Below, piece after piece: positions 1 to 8,615 of a stretch of DNA of 64,000 nt. Made by a program: the position numbers and the translations under genes. Location: positions 558,001 to 622,000 of the forward strand of contig CAYMNQ010000002.1 in the NCBI GenBank assembly GCA_964391865.1, in the 5' to 3' direction. The notes under the pieces were generated by a model, which was not told the DNA's origin, did not search any database, and worked only from the letters and a program-made list of their open reading frames with translations. Source of the stretch: DASZQL01 sp964391865 (GTDB lineage Bacteria > Planctomycetota > Phycisphaerae > Phycisphaerales > UBA1924). Numbering within the stretch: position 1 is the first letter of the stretch; every line of letters begins with the position of its first letter.

Positions 1-341
1 GTGAAGTCACGCCGGCGCGCGTCCGTCTCGGCGTCGCAGAATTCCACCGAGTCGGGACGGCGCTTGTCGCTGTACCCGCTCTCGCGCCGGAAGGTCGTGA
101 CCTCGACCGTCACGCCGCGCATCCGAACGAGGCACACGCCGAACGCCTTGCCCACCTCGCGCACGCCGCGGAACACCGCGCCCACCCGCTCGGGTGTGGC
201 GTCCGTCGCCACGTCGTAGTCGTTCGGCACCAGCCCCAGCAGCTCGTCGCGCACGCACCCGCCCGCGAAGTACGCGACTTGACCAGCGCCGCGAAGCTCG
301 CGCACGATCTCGACCGCGGCTTGTCGCGCTTTCGCTGGCAT
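1..341 (-). CDS. CCA tRNA nucleotidyltransferase / poly(A) polymerase family, N-terminal part
   Basis: The 3' end of the gene runs off the left edge of the window, so only the first 113 residues are visible. They hold the class II nucleotidyltransferase head: residues 26-30 read FAGGC and VRDELLGL follows, then the metal-binding D-x-D in NDYDVATDATPE, then VEVTTFRRE. Members either add CCA to tRNA 3' ends or polyadenylate RNA, and the missing C-terminal half is needed to tell which. The start ATG lies 7 nt after a TACACT hexamer and has no Shine-Dalgarno sequence, which suggests a leaderless mRNA. The family assignment is firm; the exact substrate is not. Confidence 0.85.
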   Translation of the reverse strand, partial: MPAKARQAAVEIVRELRGAGQVAYFAGGCVRDELLGLVPNDYDVATDATPERVGAVFRGVREVGKAFGVCLVRMRGVTVEVTTFRRESGYSDKRRPDSVEFCDAETDARRRDF

Positions 342-348
342 CTCCGGC

Positions 349-354
349 AGTGTA
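349..354 (-). promoter_or_regulatory. -10-like hexamer TACACT before the CCA/poly(A) polymerase gene
   Basis: TACACT ends 7 nt before the ATG, so transcription would begin at or next to the start codon. Confidence 0.5.
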
Positions 355-373
355 CGGGGCGCGCGTGACGTGT

Positions 374-658
374 TCAGAAATCGAACAGTTCGCCCAGCAA
401 ACTCTTGCGCTTCCGCTCCGGCTGCACACGGTCGTGCGGCCCAACGCGGTACCGCCGATCGTCGTCGTCATCATCGTCATCGCGCCCGCGCCCAACGCCG
501 CCCATCGGCCCCGGCACCGCCAATGCCGACCGCTCGATGATCTTGTCGAGTTCGCCGCGATCGAGCCACACGCCCCGGCACTTGGGGCAGTAGTCGATCT
601 CCACGCCTTGCCGCTCGGTCATCTGCAACGCCGTTGTCGCGCACGCCGGACAGTTCAT
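374..658 (-). CDS. Small zinc-ribbon protein (zf-TFIIB type)
   Basis: This 94-residue protein has two cysteine pairs, CPAC near residue 3 and CPKC near residue 24. They are followed by the GVWLDRGELD signature of the TFIIB-like zinc-ribbon family. The middle carries a run of eight aspartates and the end is basic (RKRKSLLGELF). Relatives are small single-ribbon proteins of unknown role, presumed to bind nucleic acid or protein. GAGGAG lies 6 nt before the ATG. It lies just upstream of the CCA-enzyme gene on the same strand, about 30 bp away, but that gene seems to have its own start signal. Fold confident, function unknown. Confidence 0.8.
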   Translation of the reverse strand: MNCPACATTALQMTERQGVEIDYCPKCRGVWLDRGELDKIIERSALAVPGPMGGVGRGRDDDDDDDDRRYRVGPHDRVQPERKRKSLLGELFDF

Positions 659-762
659 CGCGCACTCCTCAGGGATTGGTTGAGGAGTAAAGGTAGCGCG
701 CCAGCCGGCGACTCGGTGGTCCCGTCATGCCCGCCGCGAGCCATGTCAGCCCGCCGTGATGT

Positions 763-1803
763 TCACGCCGCGCGATTCGACCCGCCACCGATCACCACCG
801 GCTTTTCCGGGTCACTCGAGATCGAGATGCCGCTCACCGCTTTGTCCACCAGCTGCACCATCTCGAGCAGTTGCGGCTTGGGCACCTGCACGTCCGCGCC
901 CACCTGCTTGCCCTTCTTCACGTTGTCCTCGCTGATCAGCGAACTGAACAGCACCACCGGCACGCCTTCGAGCCTCGGCTCGCCTTTGATGAGCTTCGTC
1001 AGGCGCAAGCCGTCCATCCGCGGCATCTCGATGTCGCTGATGATCGCGTCGATCTTGGCGCCGGGCGCCTTGATCGCCTCCCACCCCGCCTGCCCGTCGC
1101 TGTACACCTCGAGCTTCTTGTAGCCCGAGGACATCAGCACTTCCGTCATCAGCTTGCGCATGAAGGGCGAGTCCTCGCACAGAATCACGCGCTTGCTCGC
1201 GCGGTCTACCTTGAGCGGATTGTCGACGCTCGGGATGTGCAGTCGCTTTTCCATCAGAATCGCGTCCGCGACCGACTCGAAATCCACCATCAGGATCAGT
1301 TGCTTGTTCAGTTCGATCGTGCCGGTCACGCTGCTGACGCCCGCCGCGCCGCCCGAAGCGTTGCCGACGTTCAGATCCGGCGCCGGCTTCACGAGCGACC
1401 AGCTCAGCCGGTGGATCTGGTCCACCGCGTCAACGAGGAACCCGGTGCGCAGCCCGTTGAACTCCGTGATGATCACGCGCCCGACCAGCTTGCCGTCCGC
1501 CATGGGCGTCGCATCACGCAAACCAAGATGCAGCGCCAGATCGACCACCGGCAGCACCGACCCGCGGATGTTGAACATCCCCAGCACCGACGCGTGCTGG
1601 TTGGGCGACGCGACCAGCGGGATCGGCTTGATCACCTCGCGGACCTTCGCCACGTTCACGCCGTAGTGCCCGTCCGCCAGCGCGAAGACCAGCACCTCGA
1701 ACTCGTTGGTGCCCGCGTCAAGCAGGATATCGCCCGTGATGCTCGGCACTTCGTGCGGCACATCGGTGGACTGGGCCGGGGCAGACGGTGCGGCGGTGGT
1801 CAT
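763..1803 (-). CDS. cheV: CheV-type chemotaxis coupling protein (CheW domain plus response-regulator receiver)
   Basis: A protein of 346 residues. A CheW-like domain fills about residues 25-200: it includes LDAGTNEFEVLVFAL, KVREVIKPIPL and GMFNIRGSVLPVVDL, all typical of CheW. A receiver domain follows from about residue 210, with VILCEDSPFMRKL, the phosphoacceptor aspartate in IISDIEMPRMDG, and the conserved lysine in VPKP. CheV couples chemoreceptors to CheA and is tuned by phosphorylation. I chose the ATG that starts MTTAAPSAPAQ because GGAG lies 8 nt upstream; the open frame extends further but that part is not CheW-like. No other chemotaxis gene is in the window. Confidence 0.9.
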   Translation of the reverse strand: MTTAAPSAPAQSTDVPHEVPSITGDILLDAGTNEFEVLVFALADGHYGVNVAKVREVIKPIPLVASPNQHASVLGMFNIRGSVLPVVDLALHLGLRDATPMADGKLVGRVIITEFNGLRTGFLVDAVDQIHRLSWSLVKPAPDLNVGNASGGAAGVSSVTGTIELNKQLILMVDFESVADAILMEKRLHIPSVDNPLKVDRASKRVILCEDSPFMRKLMTEVLMSSGYKKLEVYSDGQAGWEAIKAPGAKIDAIISDIEMPRMDGLRLTKLIKGEPRLEGVPVVLFSSLISEDNVKKGKQVGADVQVPKPQLLEMVQLVDKAVSGISISSDPEKPVVIGGGSNRAA

Positions 1804-2000
1804 GGGCGCATCTCCGAAGTTCAAGTCACACACAGCGATGGCGCGGCGAACGCGCGCGAAACACCTTCGACCGAATCGCACGGTGAATGCACGCCCCGCA
1901 GCCGCTTCCAAGACGCACGGGTCGGGTTGCGCCGCCGGGGAATTCCGCGGCGTCTCAGTCTCGCCGAGCGACACGCCCGACTCGGGGTGTCGCTCCGCAA

Positions 2001-2891
2001 TCAGGGGCGTCCGAGATTATCGGGCCCTCGCAAAAGCGACTCGATCGAATCGAGCCGGCGCGACAGGCCCATGATCTCCGTCTGAGCCTTCACGTTCACC
2101 TGATAATCAAGATCGATCCGCAGCCGGTCCTTCTCGCCCTGCCGGTTCTGGCTCACCATCACGAAGATCGATAGGAAGATCGCTTCGAGGCTCACCACCA
2201 TCGTCAGCAATCCGAAGGGGAACGGGTCGAACCCCAGCGCCTTCGGCAGCACGCCCGCCGGCGCGAGCAGATTCATCAGAATCCAAATGCTGAACCACGT
2301 CAGATGGAACAGCGTGAACCACTGGCTCGCCGCCACGCTGGCGATTACGTCGCTGGCGCGCTGCCACACCGTCTGCTGCTGCTCGAACGCCACGTTGGGG
2401 TTCTTCATGTGGCGCAGCGCCTCGGTGCTGGCGCGCTGTCGCTGCCCGAGCACGCTGAGCATGTCGATCGCCACATCGGGCCGGCGCCGGATGAACCCGT
2501 GAAAATCCGCGCGCGTGAGCGAGAACACCTCTGTATCGTCGATCGCGCGGATCGTCGCCGTCCGCGGCCCGCCGTCGAGCAGCGAAATCTCCCCGAAGAT
2601 CCCTCCCGGACCCAGCGTGTCGAGCGTGATGTGCTCGCCCTTGTCGCTCGGCACGGTGATCGCCACGCGCCCGCTGCTCACGAGGTACAGCGCGTCGCCC
2701 CGGTCGCCCATCCAGAAGATCGTTTGATTCGCCGTGAACCGCTGGCGCCGCATCACCTCGAAGAGCGCCGTCTGCTCCTCCTCGTTCAGCGGGCTGAACA
2801 GCGGGATGTGCGCCAGCGGCGCGGGCAGCGGGCCGCCTTCCGCGGCCGTCGGTATCGCAGCGGCGCTTGAGTGTTCGGGCCCGTTCGCCAT
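2001..2891 (-). CDS. Cyclic-nucleotide-binding domain fused to a DUF1003 membrane domain
   Basis: About 296 residues. An N-terminal cNMP-binding domain (roughly 25-150) has the phosphate-binding cassette GGIFGEISLLDGGPRTATIRA. A DUF1003 domain follows, with two membrane segments (WFTLFHLTWFSIWILMNLL and FPFGLLTMVVSLEAIFLSIFVMV), the family signature SQNRQGEKDR and a C-terminal helix. The likely role is a nucleotide-sensing inner-membrane protein, but no function is proven for this fusion. A longer form starting at 2963 is possible. I prefer 2891 because TACACT lies 7 nt upstream of that ATG, as for several other genes here. Confidence 0.8.
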   Translation of the reverse strand: MANGPEHSSAAAIPTAAEGGPLPAPLAHIPLFSPLNEEEQTALFEVMRRQRFTANQTIFWMGDRGDALYLVSSGRVAITVPSDKGEHITLDTLGPGGIFGEISLLDGGPRTATIRAIDDTEVFSLTRADFHGFIRRRPDVAIDMLSVLGQRQRASTEALRHMKNPNVAFEQQQTVWQRASDVIASVAASQWFTLFHLTWFSIWILMNLLAPAGVLPKALGFDPFPFGLLTMVVSLEAIFLSIFVMVSQNRQGEKDRLRIDLDYQVNVKAQTEIMGLSRRLDSIESLLRGPDNLGRP

Positions 2892-2898
2892 TCCCGAA

Positions 2899-2904
2899 AG
2901 TGTA
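2899..2904 (-). promoter_or_regulatory. -10-like TACACT before the cNMP/DUF1003 gene
   Basis: The hexamer sits 7 nt upstream of the ATG at 2891 and supports that start as a leaderless one. Confidence 0.5.
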
Positions 2905-3000
2905 GGGGAAACCGCCCCGCCCACCCTGGTCGCGCGGTCGAATTGGAGCAGTTGGTTCATCACCCTCGCTGATATCGCGAGGCGCAGGACACCTTGCAGT

Positions 3001-4374
3001 TCACGCGCTCCCCGCGCGATGCGCCAAGTGCAGCCGCACGAACATCAGCGCCGCCACCAGGCTCACCCCCGCCAGCAGCAGGAACGTGAACGCCCCCATC
3101 CCCGCGCCGGCGAGCAGGCCGGGCGCGGTGCCCGGGGGGCTGGTAAACAGCCACACGCCGAGGAACGGCGCGATCACGCCGCGGATCCCCGTGAGCGTCA
3201 CATGAATGCCCATGTACACCGAGGCGCGCTGACGATCCGCGAAGTCGTGATGCCCCAGGTCCCACGCGATCATGCCCCCGCCAAACGCGGCGCCGAGAAT
3301 CACTCGCGCCAACACCAGCATCGGCAGGCTGTGCAGTATCAGCCCCGCGAACGTGAACAGATTCGCGAAGACGAACAGCCACGAGTGGTACGCGCGGAAC
3401 CGCAGGATGTGATTCCGGTCCAGCACCCGCGCCCACAGAGGCAGCGTCAGCACCGGGACCACTGTCGGCAGGATCTGCGTCAGCAGGATCGACCACTCGT
3501 ACCCCAATTCAAACGGCCCGAGCGCCAACTGGAACGGCGCCATCGCGCACAAGTTCGGCAAGCCCAGCGCGAACTGCGCCAGCATGAAGTCGCGGTACGG
3601 CTTGTCCCGCCGCAGCACGCTCCACATCTCTCCGACGCCAAGCCGGTCCTCATCGCGCGATGGCGCCGTGCGCTCCGCCGCGAGGTGCGCCGCCCCGCCG
3701 CGCCAGCGGATGTGCGACGTCGCCCACACACCCACGAGACCAAGCCCCGCCGCCGCGAGGTACACCGCGCGATAGCTGAACAGCACGCCCGGCGCATGAC
3801 CGGCGTCAGAAGGCATCACCAGCGCCACCACCCCCGACGTCAGCGCCACCACCCCCGCCGCCACCAGCGTGATCTTGCTGGTGATGCCCGCGCGCGCATG
3901 GCGCGGGTAGTTCGCCCGCCACAGGTCCGTCCGCGCCGCGATGATCCCCGAGAAGCACACCCGCGCGATGATCGCCAGCCCCACCAGCGCCGCGACCCCT
4001 GCCGCGTTCGCCGGCAGGAGCGCGATCCCCAACACCGACGCGATCGCGCCGAGTTGCATCGCGTTCGTGGCGCGCACGCGGTCCCGGCCGCGCATCACCC
4101 GTGACCACACGGTCCCCGCCAGGTTCCCGATCTGCGGCGCCGCGTACAGCAGCGCGATCGCCAGCGCCCCGGCACCGAGCGCCTTCTCCGCGATCACCCC
4201 GATCACCCCCGGCTCAACGCACGCCAGCACCGCCGGGATGCACCACGCCGCCGCGAATTCCCACCGGTAGTTCACCCGGTACATCGCCGGCATGGCGCGC
4301 GGCAGGATCGACCGCGCCGCCCGCGCCGGAGCGAACAGCACATGACGCGACCGGGATGCTGACCCATCTCCCAA
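3001..4374 (-). CDS. Major facilitator superfamily transporter
   Basis: 457 residues with about 11-12 hydrophobic segments from residue 35 to the end, arranged in two halves around a polar loop near residues 215-250 (RTAPSRDEDRLGVGEM). This is the usual MFS size and layout. The first loop carries a basic stretch (SRVMRGRDRVRATNAMQLG) resembling the MFS motif between helices 2 and 3. The substrate cannot be read from the sequence. GGGAG immediately precedes the ATG. MPAMYRVNYRWEFA further in is an alternative start that would remove a basic N-terminal leader. It seems to be transcribed alone. Confidence 0.75.
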   Translation of the reverse strand: MGDGSASRSRHVLFAPARAARSILPRAMPAMYRVNYRWEFAAAWCIPAVLACVEPGVIGVIAEKALGAGALAIALLYAAPQIGNLAGTVWSRVMRGRDRVRATNAMQLGAIASVLGIALLPANAAGVAALVGLAIIARVCFSGIIAARTDLWRANYPRHARAGITSKITLVAAGVVALTSGVVALVMPSDAGHAPGVLFSYRAVYLAAAGLGLVGVWATSHIRWRGGAAHLAAERTAPSRDEDRLGVGEMWSVLRRDKPYRDFMLAQFALGLPNLCAMAPFQLALGPFELGYEWSILLTQILPTVVPVLTLPLWARVLDRNHILRFRAYHSWLFVFANLFTFAGLILHSLPMLVLARVILGAAFGGGMIAWDLGHHDFADRQRASVYMGIHVTLTGIRGVIAPFLGVWLFTSPPGTAPGLLAGAGMGAFTFLLLAGVSLVAALMFVRLHLAHRAGSA

Positions 4375-4493
4375 GACAGTTCACCGCGCCCCACACCATC
4401 CGCCCGCCGCGATGCGAACGCGCCGCGCGCCGAGCCGGACCACATTCCACGCAAGGACGCGATTGTAGCGCAAGCCCCCCACCGCTCGCGCCG

Positions 4494-4532
4494 CCCAAAA
4501 ACGAACCGGCCGCCGGACATCGTCGGCGGCCG
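4494..4532 (-). terminator. Intrinsic terminator after the small lipoprotein gene
   Basis: On the minus strand a 9-bp perfect stem (CGGCCGCCG / CGGCGGCCG, 4507-4515 with 4524-4532, 8-nt loop) is followed by GTTCGTTTTTGG. It lies about 30 bp past the lipoprotein stop. Confidence 0.7.
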
Positions 4533-4562
4533 ATGGAATTCACGATCAAACCACGCTCGCGC

Positions 4563-4850
4563 TCACCACCCGCTCGGCTGCGCCGTCATGCGGCTCGGGT
4601 TCTCGAGCAACAACAGCCGACCCAACTCTTCATTGAACAGCCGCCAGTTGGTGTCGTTCGTCACCGTCAGCTTGTTGTCAATGTCGTCGCGCCGTTGGCT
4701 GGTGGTGTCGAGCTCGGGCGTCGGATTGCCGCGGATGCTACCGAGCTTGGCGTTCCCGCTGCTCGAGCACCCGCCAATCCCGAGAGTCGCCGCCCCCGCC
4801 GAGAGGGCAAGCACAACACACACAACGGAACGGCGGGCGGTCTGGCTCAT
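4563..4850 (-). CDS. Small putative lipoprotein
   Basis: 95 residues starting MSQTARRS, followed by a hydrophobic stretch and a lipobox-like LGIGGC near residues 24-29. This predicts export and lipid anchoring. The mature part is polar, with TTSQRRDDIDNKLTVTND and ELGRLLLLENPSRM, and no domain is recognised. It may sit in the inner or outer membrane. A start five codons upstream (MRSCP) is possible, but MSQTARRS gives the better signal peptide. A terminator follows. Function unknown. Confidence 0.65.
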   Translation of the reverse strand: MSQTARRSVVCVVLALSAGAATLGIGGCSSSGNAKLGSIRGNPTPELDTTSQRRDDIDNKLTVTNDTNWRLFNEELGRLLLLENPSRMTAQPSGW

Positions 4851-5103
4851 GGGGCAACTCCTCAAAGGGCGACGTTCAGGGGCATCGTTCTAGCCCCGAC
4901 CGGGCAGGGCGTCAAACAAGGGGGCGTTCGGGCCGCGGGGTTCGGCGTGCAGCCGCCCCGTCCATGCGTGGTTGGATGATCCGATGACCAAGTTGTTCCA
5001 CAACGCACCGGTCGGGTTGTGTTTGTCGGCGTACCCGGCGTGCATACCTGAAATGCCCACCGCGGCCGCGCCAATCCCGCTCCCTCGGTGCGATGGACTC
5101 GGA

Positions 5104-5109
5104 TACGCT
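5104..5109 (+). promoter_or_regulatory. -10-like TACGCT before cysE
   Basis: TACGCT ends 6 nt before a GTG codon at 5116. It supports that codon as the cysE start instead of the ATG 144 bp upstream. Confidence 0.5.
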
Positions 5110-5115
5110 CATCGC

Positions 5116-6132
5116 GTGAGCACCTACTCTCAGTGGCGCAATTCATCAGGCGGTAGCGGCGCCGGGGCCGGCGTGCCCAAGGACCTCGTGGCCCGACTCG
5201 CCGAGTCCATCCTCAGCGAGCCGCGCACCCGACATCTCGCCGCCGCGCGCCTCCCCAGCCGCGAAGCCGTCAGCGAACTCGTCGAACTACTGCGCCATCT
5301 TATGTTCCCCGGCTTCTTCGGCCGGCGCGGCTTGACACCCGAGAATCTCCCGCTGCATATCGAAGAACTCCTCTCGCCGATCATGCTGCATCTTGAAGAG
5401 CAGATCGCCGCCGCCCTGCGCTACATGCACGACATCGAACCCCGCGGCGACGACGCGCGCCCCGCCCCGACCGCGAAGCCAACACCCGAAGCCGACGAGC
5501 GCCTGGCGCGCGAACTCACGCGCAAGTTCATCGACGAACTCCCCGAAATCCGCCGGCTGCTCGCGCTCGACGTGCAGGCCGCCTTCGACGGCGACCCCGC
5601 CGCCACCCACACCGACGAAACCATCTTCTGTTATCCGGGCATCGACGCGATATTCGCCCACCGCGTGGCGCACGCGCTCACGCGCCTCGAAGTCCCGCTC
5701 CTGCCGCGCATCATCCAAGAGATGGCGCACAGCCGAACGGGCATCGACATCCACCCCGGCGCGACCATCGGCGAGAGCTTCTTCGTCGACCACGGCGGGG
5801 GCGTCACCATCGGCCAAACCACCCGCATCGGCGCGCACGTCAAGATCTATCAGGGCGTCACGCTCGGCGCCAAGAGCTTCGACCGCGACGCTCAGGGCCG
5901 GCTCGTCCGCGACGGGCGGCAGCGACACCCGACGATCGGCGACCGCGTGACCATCTACGCCAACGCCGTCATTCTCGGCGGCGACACTGTCATCGGCGAG
6001 GGCTGCGTCGTCGCCGGCAACGTCTTCCTCACGCACTCCGTCCCGCCGGGGCACATCGTGCAGGAAAAAGAGTCGGAACTCGTCCTCCGCGCCAAGCGCC
6101 CCGACCTCAACGACACCACCGCGACCAGCTGA
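5116..6132 (+). CDS. cysE: Serine O-acetyltransferase
   Basis: It transfers acetyl from acetyl-CoA to serine, giving O-acetylserine for cysteine synthesis. The C-terminal half is a left-handed beta-helix of hexapeptide repeats: GIDIHPGATIGESFFVDHG has the catalytic D-H pair, then VTIGQTTRIG, VKIYQGVTLGAKSF and the terminal turn VIGEGCVVAGNVF. The N-terminal 200 residues are helical and longer than in E. coli CysE, as in the larger (EpsC-like) forms. With the GTG start the protein has 338 residues; a longer frame begins at 4972 but its extra part is not conserved-looking. It fits with serA and the CBS/MetB genes elsewhere in the window. Confidence 0.9.
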   Translation: MSTYSQWRNSSGGSGAGAGVPKDLVARLAESILSEPRTRHLAAARLPSREAVSELVELLRHLMFPGFFGRRGLTPENLPLHIEELLSPIMLHLEEQIAAALRYMHDIEPRGDDARPAPTAKPTPEADERLARELTRKFIDELPEIRRLLALDVQAAFDGDPAATHTDETIFCYPGIDAIFAHRVAHALTRLEVPLLPRIIQEMAHSRTGIDIHPGATIGESFFVDHGGGVTIGQTTRIGAHVKIYQGVTLGAKSFDRDAQGRLVRDGRQRHPTIGDRVTIYANAVILGGDTVIGEGCVVAGNVFLTHSVPPGHIVQEKESELVLRAKRPDLNDTTATS

Positions 6133-6164
6133 TCGCGCGGGCGCGAGCGATCGCATGTTCAGCG

Positions 6165-6297
6165 GGTGGCACGCACACGGCTCTGAGTGTGCGTGTTCCC
6201 CCACCATCACACCCGGCACGCCGGGTCCGCGGCGGTTCCATCTGGAACAACGGTTCCGGGTGCCACTACAACCGTCTGCTCTGAGACGGTTGTAGTG
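6165..6297. repeat. Two CAGAGC-loop hairpins (variable-arm family)
   Basis: Hairpin one: arms CACGCACAC (6170-6178) and GTGTGCGTG (6187-6195) around the loop GCTCTG (6180-6185), preceded by GGGTGGCAC. Hairpin two: a perfect 14-bp stem, CACTACAACCGTCT (6264-6277) and AGACGGTTGTAGTG (6284-6297), around the loop GCTCTG, preceded by GGGTGCC (6258-6264). The arms are unrelated to each other but the loop and outer flank agree with copies near 12.2, 21.7, 24.9, 36.4 and 42.1 kb. The rest of the 6133-6457 gap has smaller palindromes (GTTCCATCTGGAAC) and no gene. Confidence 0.8.
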
Positions 6298-6457
6298 CGG
6301 TCGCGCGACCACGCCCGGCATGGCGTAGTTCCATCTGTAACGCCTGTGCCGCGCACACCACCTCCCAGCGCGACATAACAACTTCGTCCCCCAACCCGCG
6401 CTCCAGCCGCCCCCCGATCGGCCCGACATCACGGCGCGAGGAGTTCCGCGCGCCGCC

Positions 6458-6823
6458 ATGAGCACGACCGCCCCATCATTCCCGTCCGTCTACGACAGCG
6501 GCCTGTCCGCCATCCGCAGCGGGCAAGCGCTGATCGCGTCGAGCGGTCAATCACTGATCGACTCGTTCGCATCCGCGGGCGACGCGCTGAGCCCGCGCGC
6601 CAGCGATGAGAACCTGATCGGCCGGGCGCTCCTGAGCGCCTCCGCCGCCCGGGCCGCCGCAGATGCGGGCGAAGCGCAGGGCGTCGTCGACTTCTTCCGC
6701 GGCAAGGCGCAGGTCGAAGCCGGAGTTGCCATCATCGCCGCCGCCAATCACAACGCCCAGATCGTCATCGACCTGCTCGACCCGAAGCGGCACCGCGATG
6801 GCGAGTGCGACTGCGAGCGATGA
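6458..6823 (+). CDS. Small protein with ends resembling flagellar rod/hook proteins
   Basis: 121 residues, alanine-rich and helical. The N-terminal part (YDSGLSAIRSGQALIASSGQSL) and the C-terminal part (VVDFFRGKAQVEAGVAIIAAANHNAQIVIDLL) vaguely recall the paired terminal helices of axial flagellar proteins (AL.IA.SGL and YxANxxVIxTADEMxxxLLD). The large central domain of those proteins is missing. This is only a resemblance in pattern; it may be an unrelated lineage-specific protein. The end, DGECDCER, is cysteine- and acid-rich. A strong terminator follows. Treat the function as unknown. Confidence 0.55.
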   Translation: MSTTAPSFPSVYDSGLSAIRSGQALIASSGQSLIDSFASAGDALSPRASDENLIGRALLSASAARAAADAGEAQGVVDFFRGKAQVEAGVAIIAAANHNAQIVIDLLDPKRHRDGECDCER

Positions 6824-6852
6824 GGCGCGCACGCGCAAGCTGAAAACAAACA

Positions 6853-6876
6853 GCGGGCGCTCGTCCGAGCGCCCGC
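6853..6876. terminator. Bidirectional hairpin between convergent genes
   Basis: Perfect 11-bp arms (6853-6863 and 6866-6876, GCGGGCGCTCG and its complement) lie between the stops of the two converging genes. There is no long T-run; AAACAAA lies on the left side. Confidence 0.6.
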
Positions 6877-6920
6877 CGCGATGAACTTTCCATTCTGTTG
6901 AACGCGCGTCCTTCGGGGGC

Positions 6921-7319
6921 TCAAGCCTTCGCGGTGTACTGACCGCGGCCCACGCGCTTGAAGCGCTTGTCCTTGATCAGCGTCTGATTCACAATCGTGC
7001 GGAAGCTGGGCGAGGTCGTCACGTACCCCGCCTTCTGGACCGCTTCCGCGACGTCCGTCACGGACATGGTGGCGTTGCTGAGCACCTTCAGCAGCGCTTC
7101 CGACAGGTTCATCTTGTTCTTTGGACGCCGGCGCCCGCCCACGCGGCCGGCGCTCTTGCCGAACTTCGCCAGCTCGGCGTCGATCGCGGCCACACGCAAC
7201 AACAGCCGATCACGCTTCTTTGTAAGCCGGGTCACCGCGCGATCGGTCCCGCGCTGGCGGCGGCGCAGCTCACGCTGAAGATCGGCATCACTGAGGGCGG
7301 ACAATGCACGTTTAGCCAT
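6921..7319 (-). CDS. Basic protein with coiled coil and C-terminal winged-helix-like domain
   Basis: 132 residues. The first half is a strongly basic coiled coil (LQRELRRRQRGTDRAVTRLTKK), then a basic linker GGRRRPKNK. The second half (MNLSEALLKVLSNATMSVTDVAEAVQKAGYVTTSP...RVGRGQYT) looks like a small winged helix of the HARE-HTH kind that ends in an R-x-G-R-G-x-Y wing. The composition suggests a DNA-binding or nucleoid protein. No partner gene is adjacent. The 270 bp upstream are gene-free and poorer in GC than their surroundings; I see no clear origin motif there. Confidence 0.6.
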   Translation of the reverse strand: MAKRALSALSDADLQRELRRRQRGTDRAVTRLTKKRDRLLLRVAAIDAELAKFGKSAGRVGGRRRPKNKMNLSEALLKVLSNATMSVTDVAEAVQKAGYVTTSPSFRTIVNQTLIKDKRFKRVGRGQYTAKA

Positions 7320-7591
7320 CGATACTCCTCTGCATCAAACCTTCGAACACAGCGCGGAACACCACTCAACAGGCCCGAAACACAGAGAACCTATCAAGTC
7401 GAACAACCCCGATGAACCGCAACCGCGCGGCAGAATAGCCCGGCGCTTCTCATGAGGCAAGTTGCGAAGCCCATGAGAAACGCAATATCATGTCCAGCAC
7501 ATATTAGTCATGCCGGCGGACAAAACCCGATCACGCCGACCGCCCTGATCCCCCAGTACCGCCGGGTCGATCGCCGCAAGCGGGTATCCGC

Positions 7592-8560
7592 TCATGACCG
7601 CATCTGAAACCCCATGCGGGAAGTGATCCCATCAAACTGGTCAAGATTGTAGAAATCGATGATCAGTTTCCCCTTCGAGCGCGAAGAGTCGGTCCTGATG
7701 CGCACTCGTGTGCCAAGATGATCGCCGATTTGTTTCTCAAGCTCCGTTAATGCCGCCGACCCGGAGACGGCACCGCCCGGCGCGTCGACCTCCCCCACTG
7801 TTCCAACTCCGTCGCTCGCCAACGAGACCCAGCGCTCGAGCCGCCGCACGGACCAGTGCTCGCGCCGGCTCCGGTCCGCGAGCGCCACCCGCTCGCCGCC
7901 GGGGGGTAGTCCGAGAAGTGCTTTGCCGTGACCAGTGCTCAGGCGGTTGTGCGCGATCGCATCCTGGATCTCGCGCTCAAGCTCGGTGAGCCGGATGAGA
8001 TTGGACACGCTCGACCGATCAACCCCCACGCGCTCCGCGATCTCAAGCTGCGACAAACCAAACTTGACGGCGAGGTTTTTGAACGCCCACGCGCGGTCCA
8101 TCGGGTTCAGGTCCTCGCGCTGGACATTCTCAATGATCGCCCACTCCGCCGCCGCTCGATCATCAACATCCGCAACCAGCGCCGGCAGTGACTCCAGCCC
8201 CGCCAGCGCCGCCGCCCGCCACCGCCGCTCACCGGCAACCAACTCCCACGCTACGCCGCGATCATTCGCAAGCGATTTGCGAATGACAATTGGTTGCATT
8301 ACACCAGCCGAACGAATTGAATCCGCAAGCTGTTTGAGCGACTCCGGGTCGATCTCTTGCCGAGGCTGAAAGCGATTGGGCACAATGGAGTCGATCGGGA
8401 TCATTTGGAGTGAGGGACGACCATCAGCCGCCTCTGGTTGATCGATCTCCGAATGCGGTGCCGGGGCGACTACACCACTTGCCAGCGCCGGTACTTCAAC
8501 GCGAGAATTCAACAGCGCACCAAGCCCTTTTCCCAATCGCGGCCGCTTCTGATTGTGCAT
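7592..8560 (-). CDS. parB: Chromosome-partitioning protein ParB
   Basis: 322 residues, typical length. It opens with the ParB signature RPRLGKGLGALL. The CTPase/ParB-N domain (about 50-150) has IVPNRFQPRQ, GERRWRAAALAG and ENVQREDLNPMDRA. A helix-turn-helix follows (LSQLEIAERVGVDRSSVSNLIRL), then a C-terminal dimerisation domain ending FYNLDQFDGI. ParB loads on parS and slides along DNA to segregate the origin. parA is not adjacent, which is unusual. GGGAGG precedes the ATG. A parS site lies 312 bp upstream inside the divergent Nudix gene. Confidence 0.95.
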   Translation of the reverse strand: MHNQKRPRLGKGLGALLNSRVEVPALASGVVAPAPHSEIDQPEAADGRPSLQMIPIDSIVPNRFQPRQEIDPESLKQLADSIRSAGVMQPIVIRKSLANDRGVAWELVAGERRWRAAALAGLESLPALVADVDDRAAAEWAIIENVQREDLNPMDRAWAFKNLAVKFGLSQLEIAERVGVDRSSVSNLIRLTELEREIQDAIAHNRLSTGHGKALLGLPPGGERVALADRSRREHWSVRRLERWVSLASDGVGTVGEVDAPGGAVSGSAALTELEKQIGDHLGTRVRIRTDSSRSKGKLIIDFYNLDQFDGITSRMGFQMRS

Positions 8561-8615
8561 TCGATCCTCCCTTCACCTTGATATAGTACCTAGATTCGAG
8601 AACATCGAGCAAGAC
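8561..8615. promoter_or_regulatory. Divergent promoter region between parB and the Nudix gene
   Basis: The 55-bp gap is AT-rich (ATATAGTACCTAGATT). On the minus strand TACTAT lies about 25 nt before the parB ATG, behind the ribosome site GGGAGG. A plus-strand TATAGT serves the other direction. Confidence 0.45.

Noticed and set aside
7320..7591. Possible replication origin next to parB
   Set aside because: The gap is poorer in GC but I found no cluster of DnaA boxes and no AT-rich unwinding repeat.
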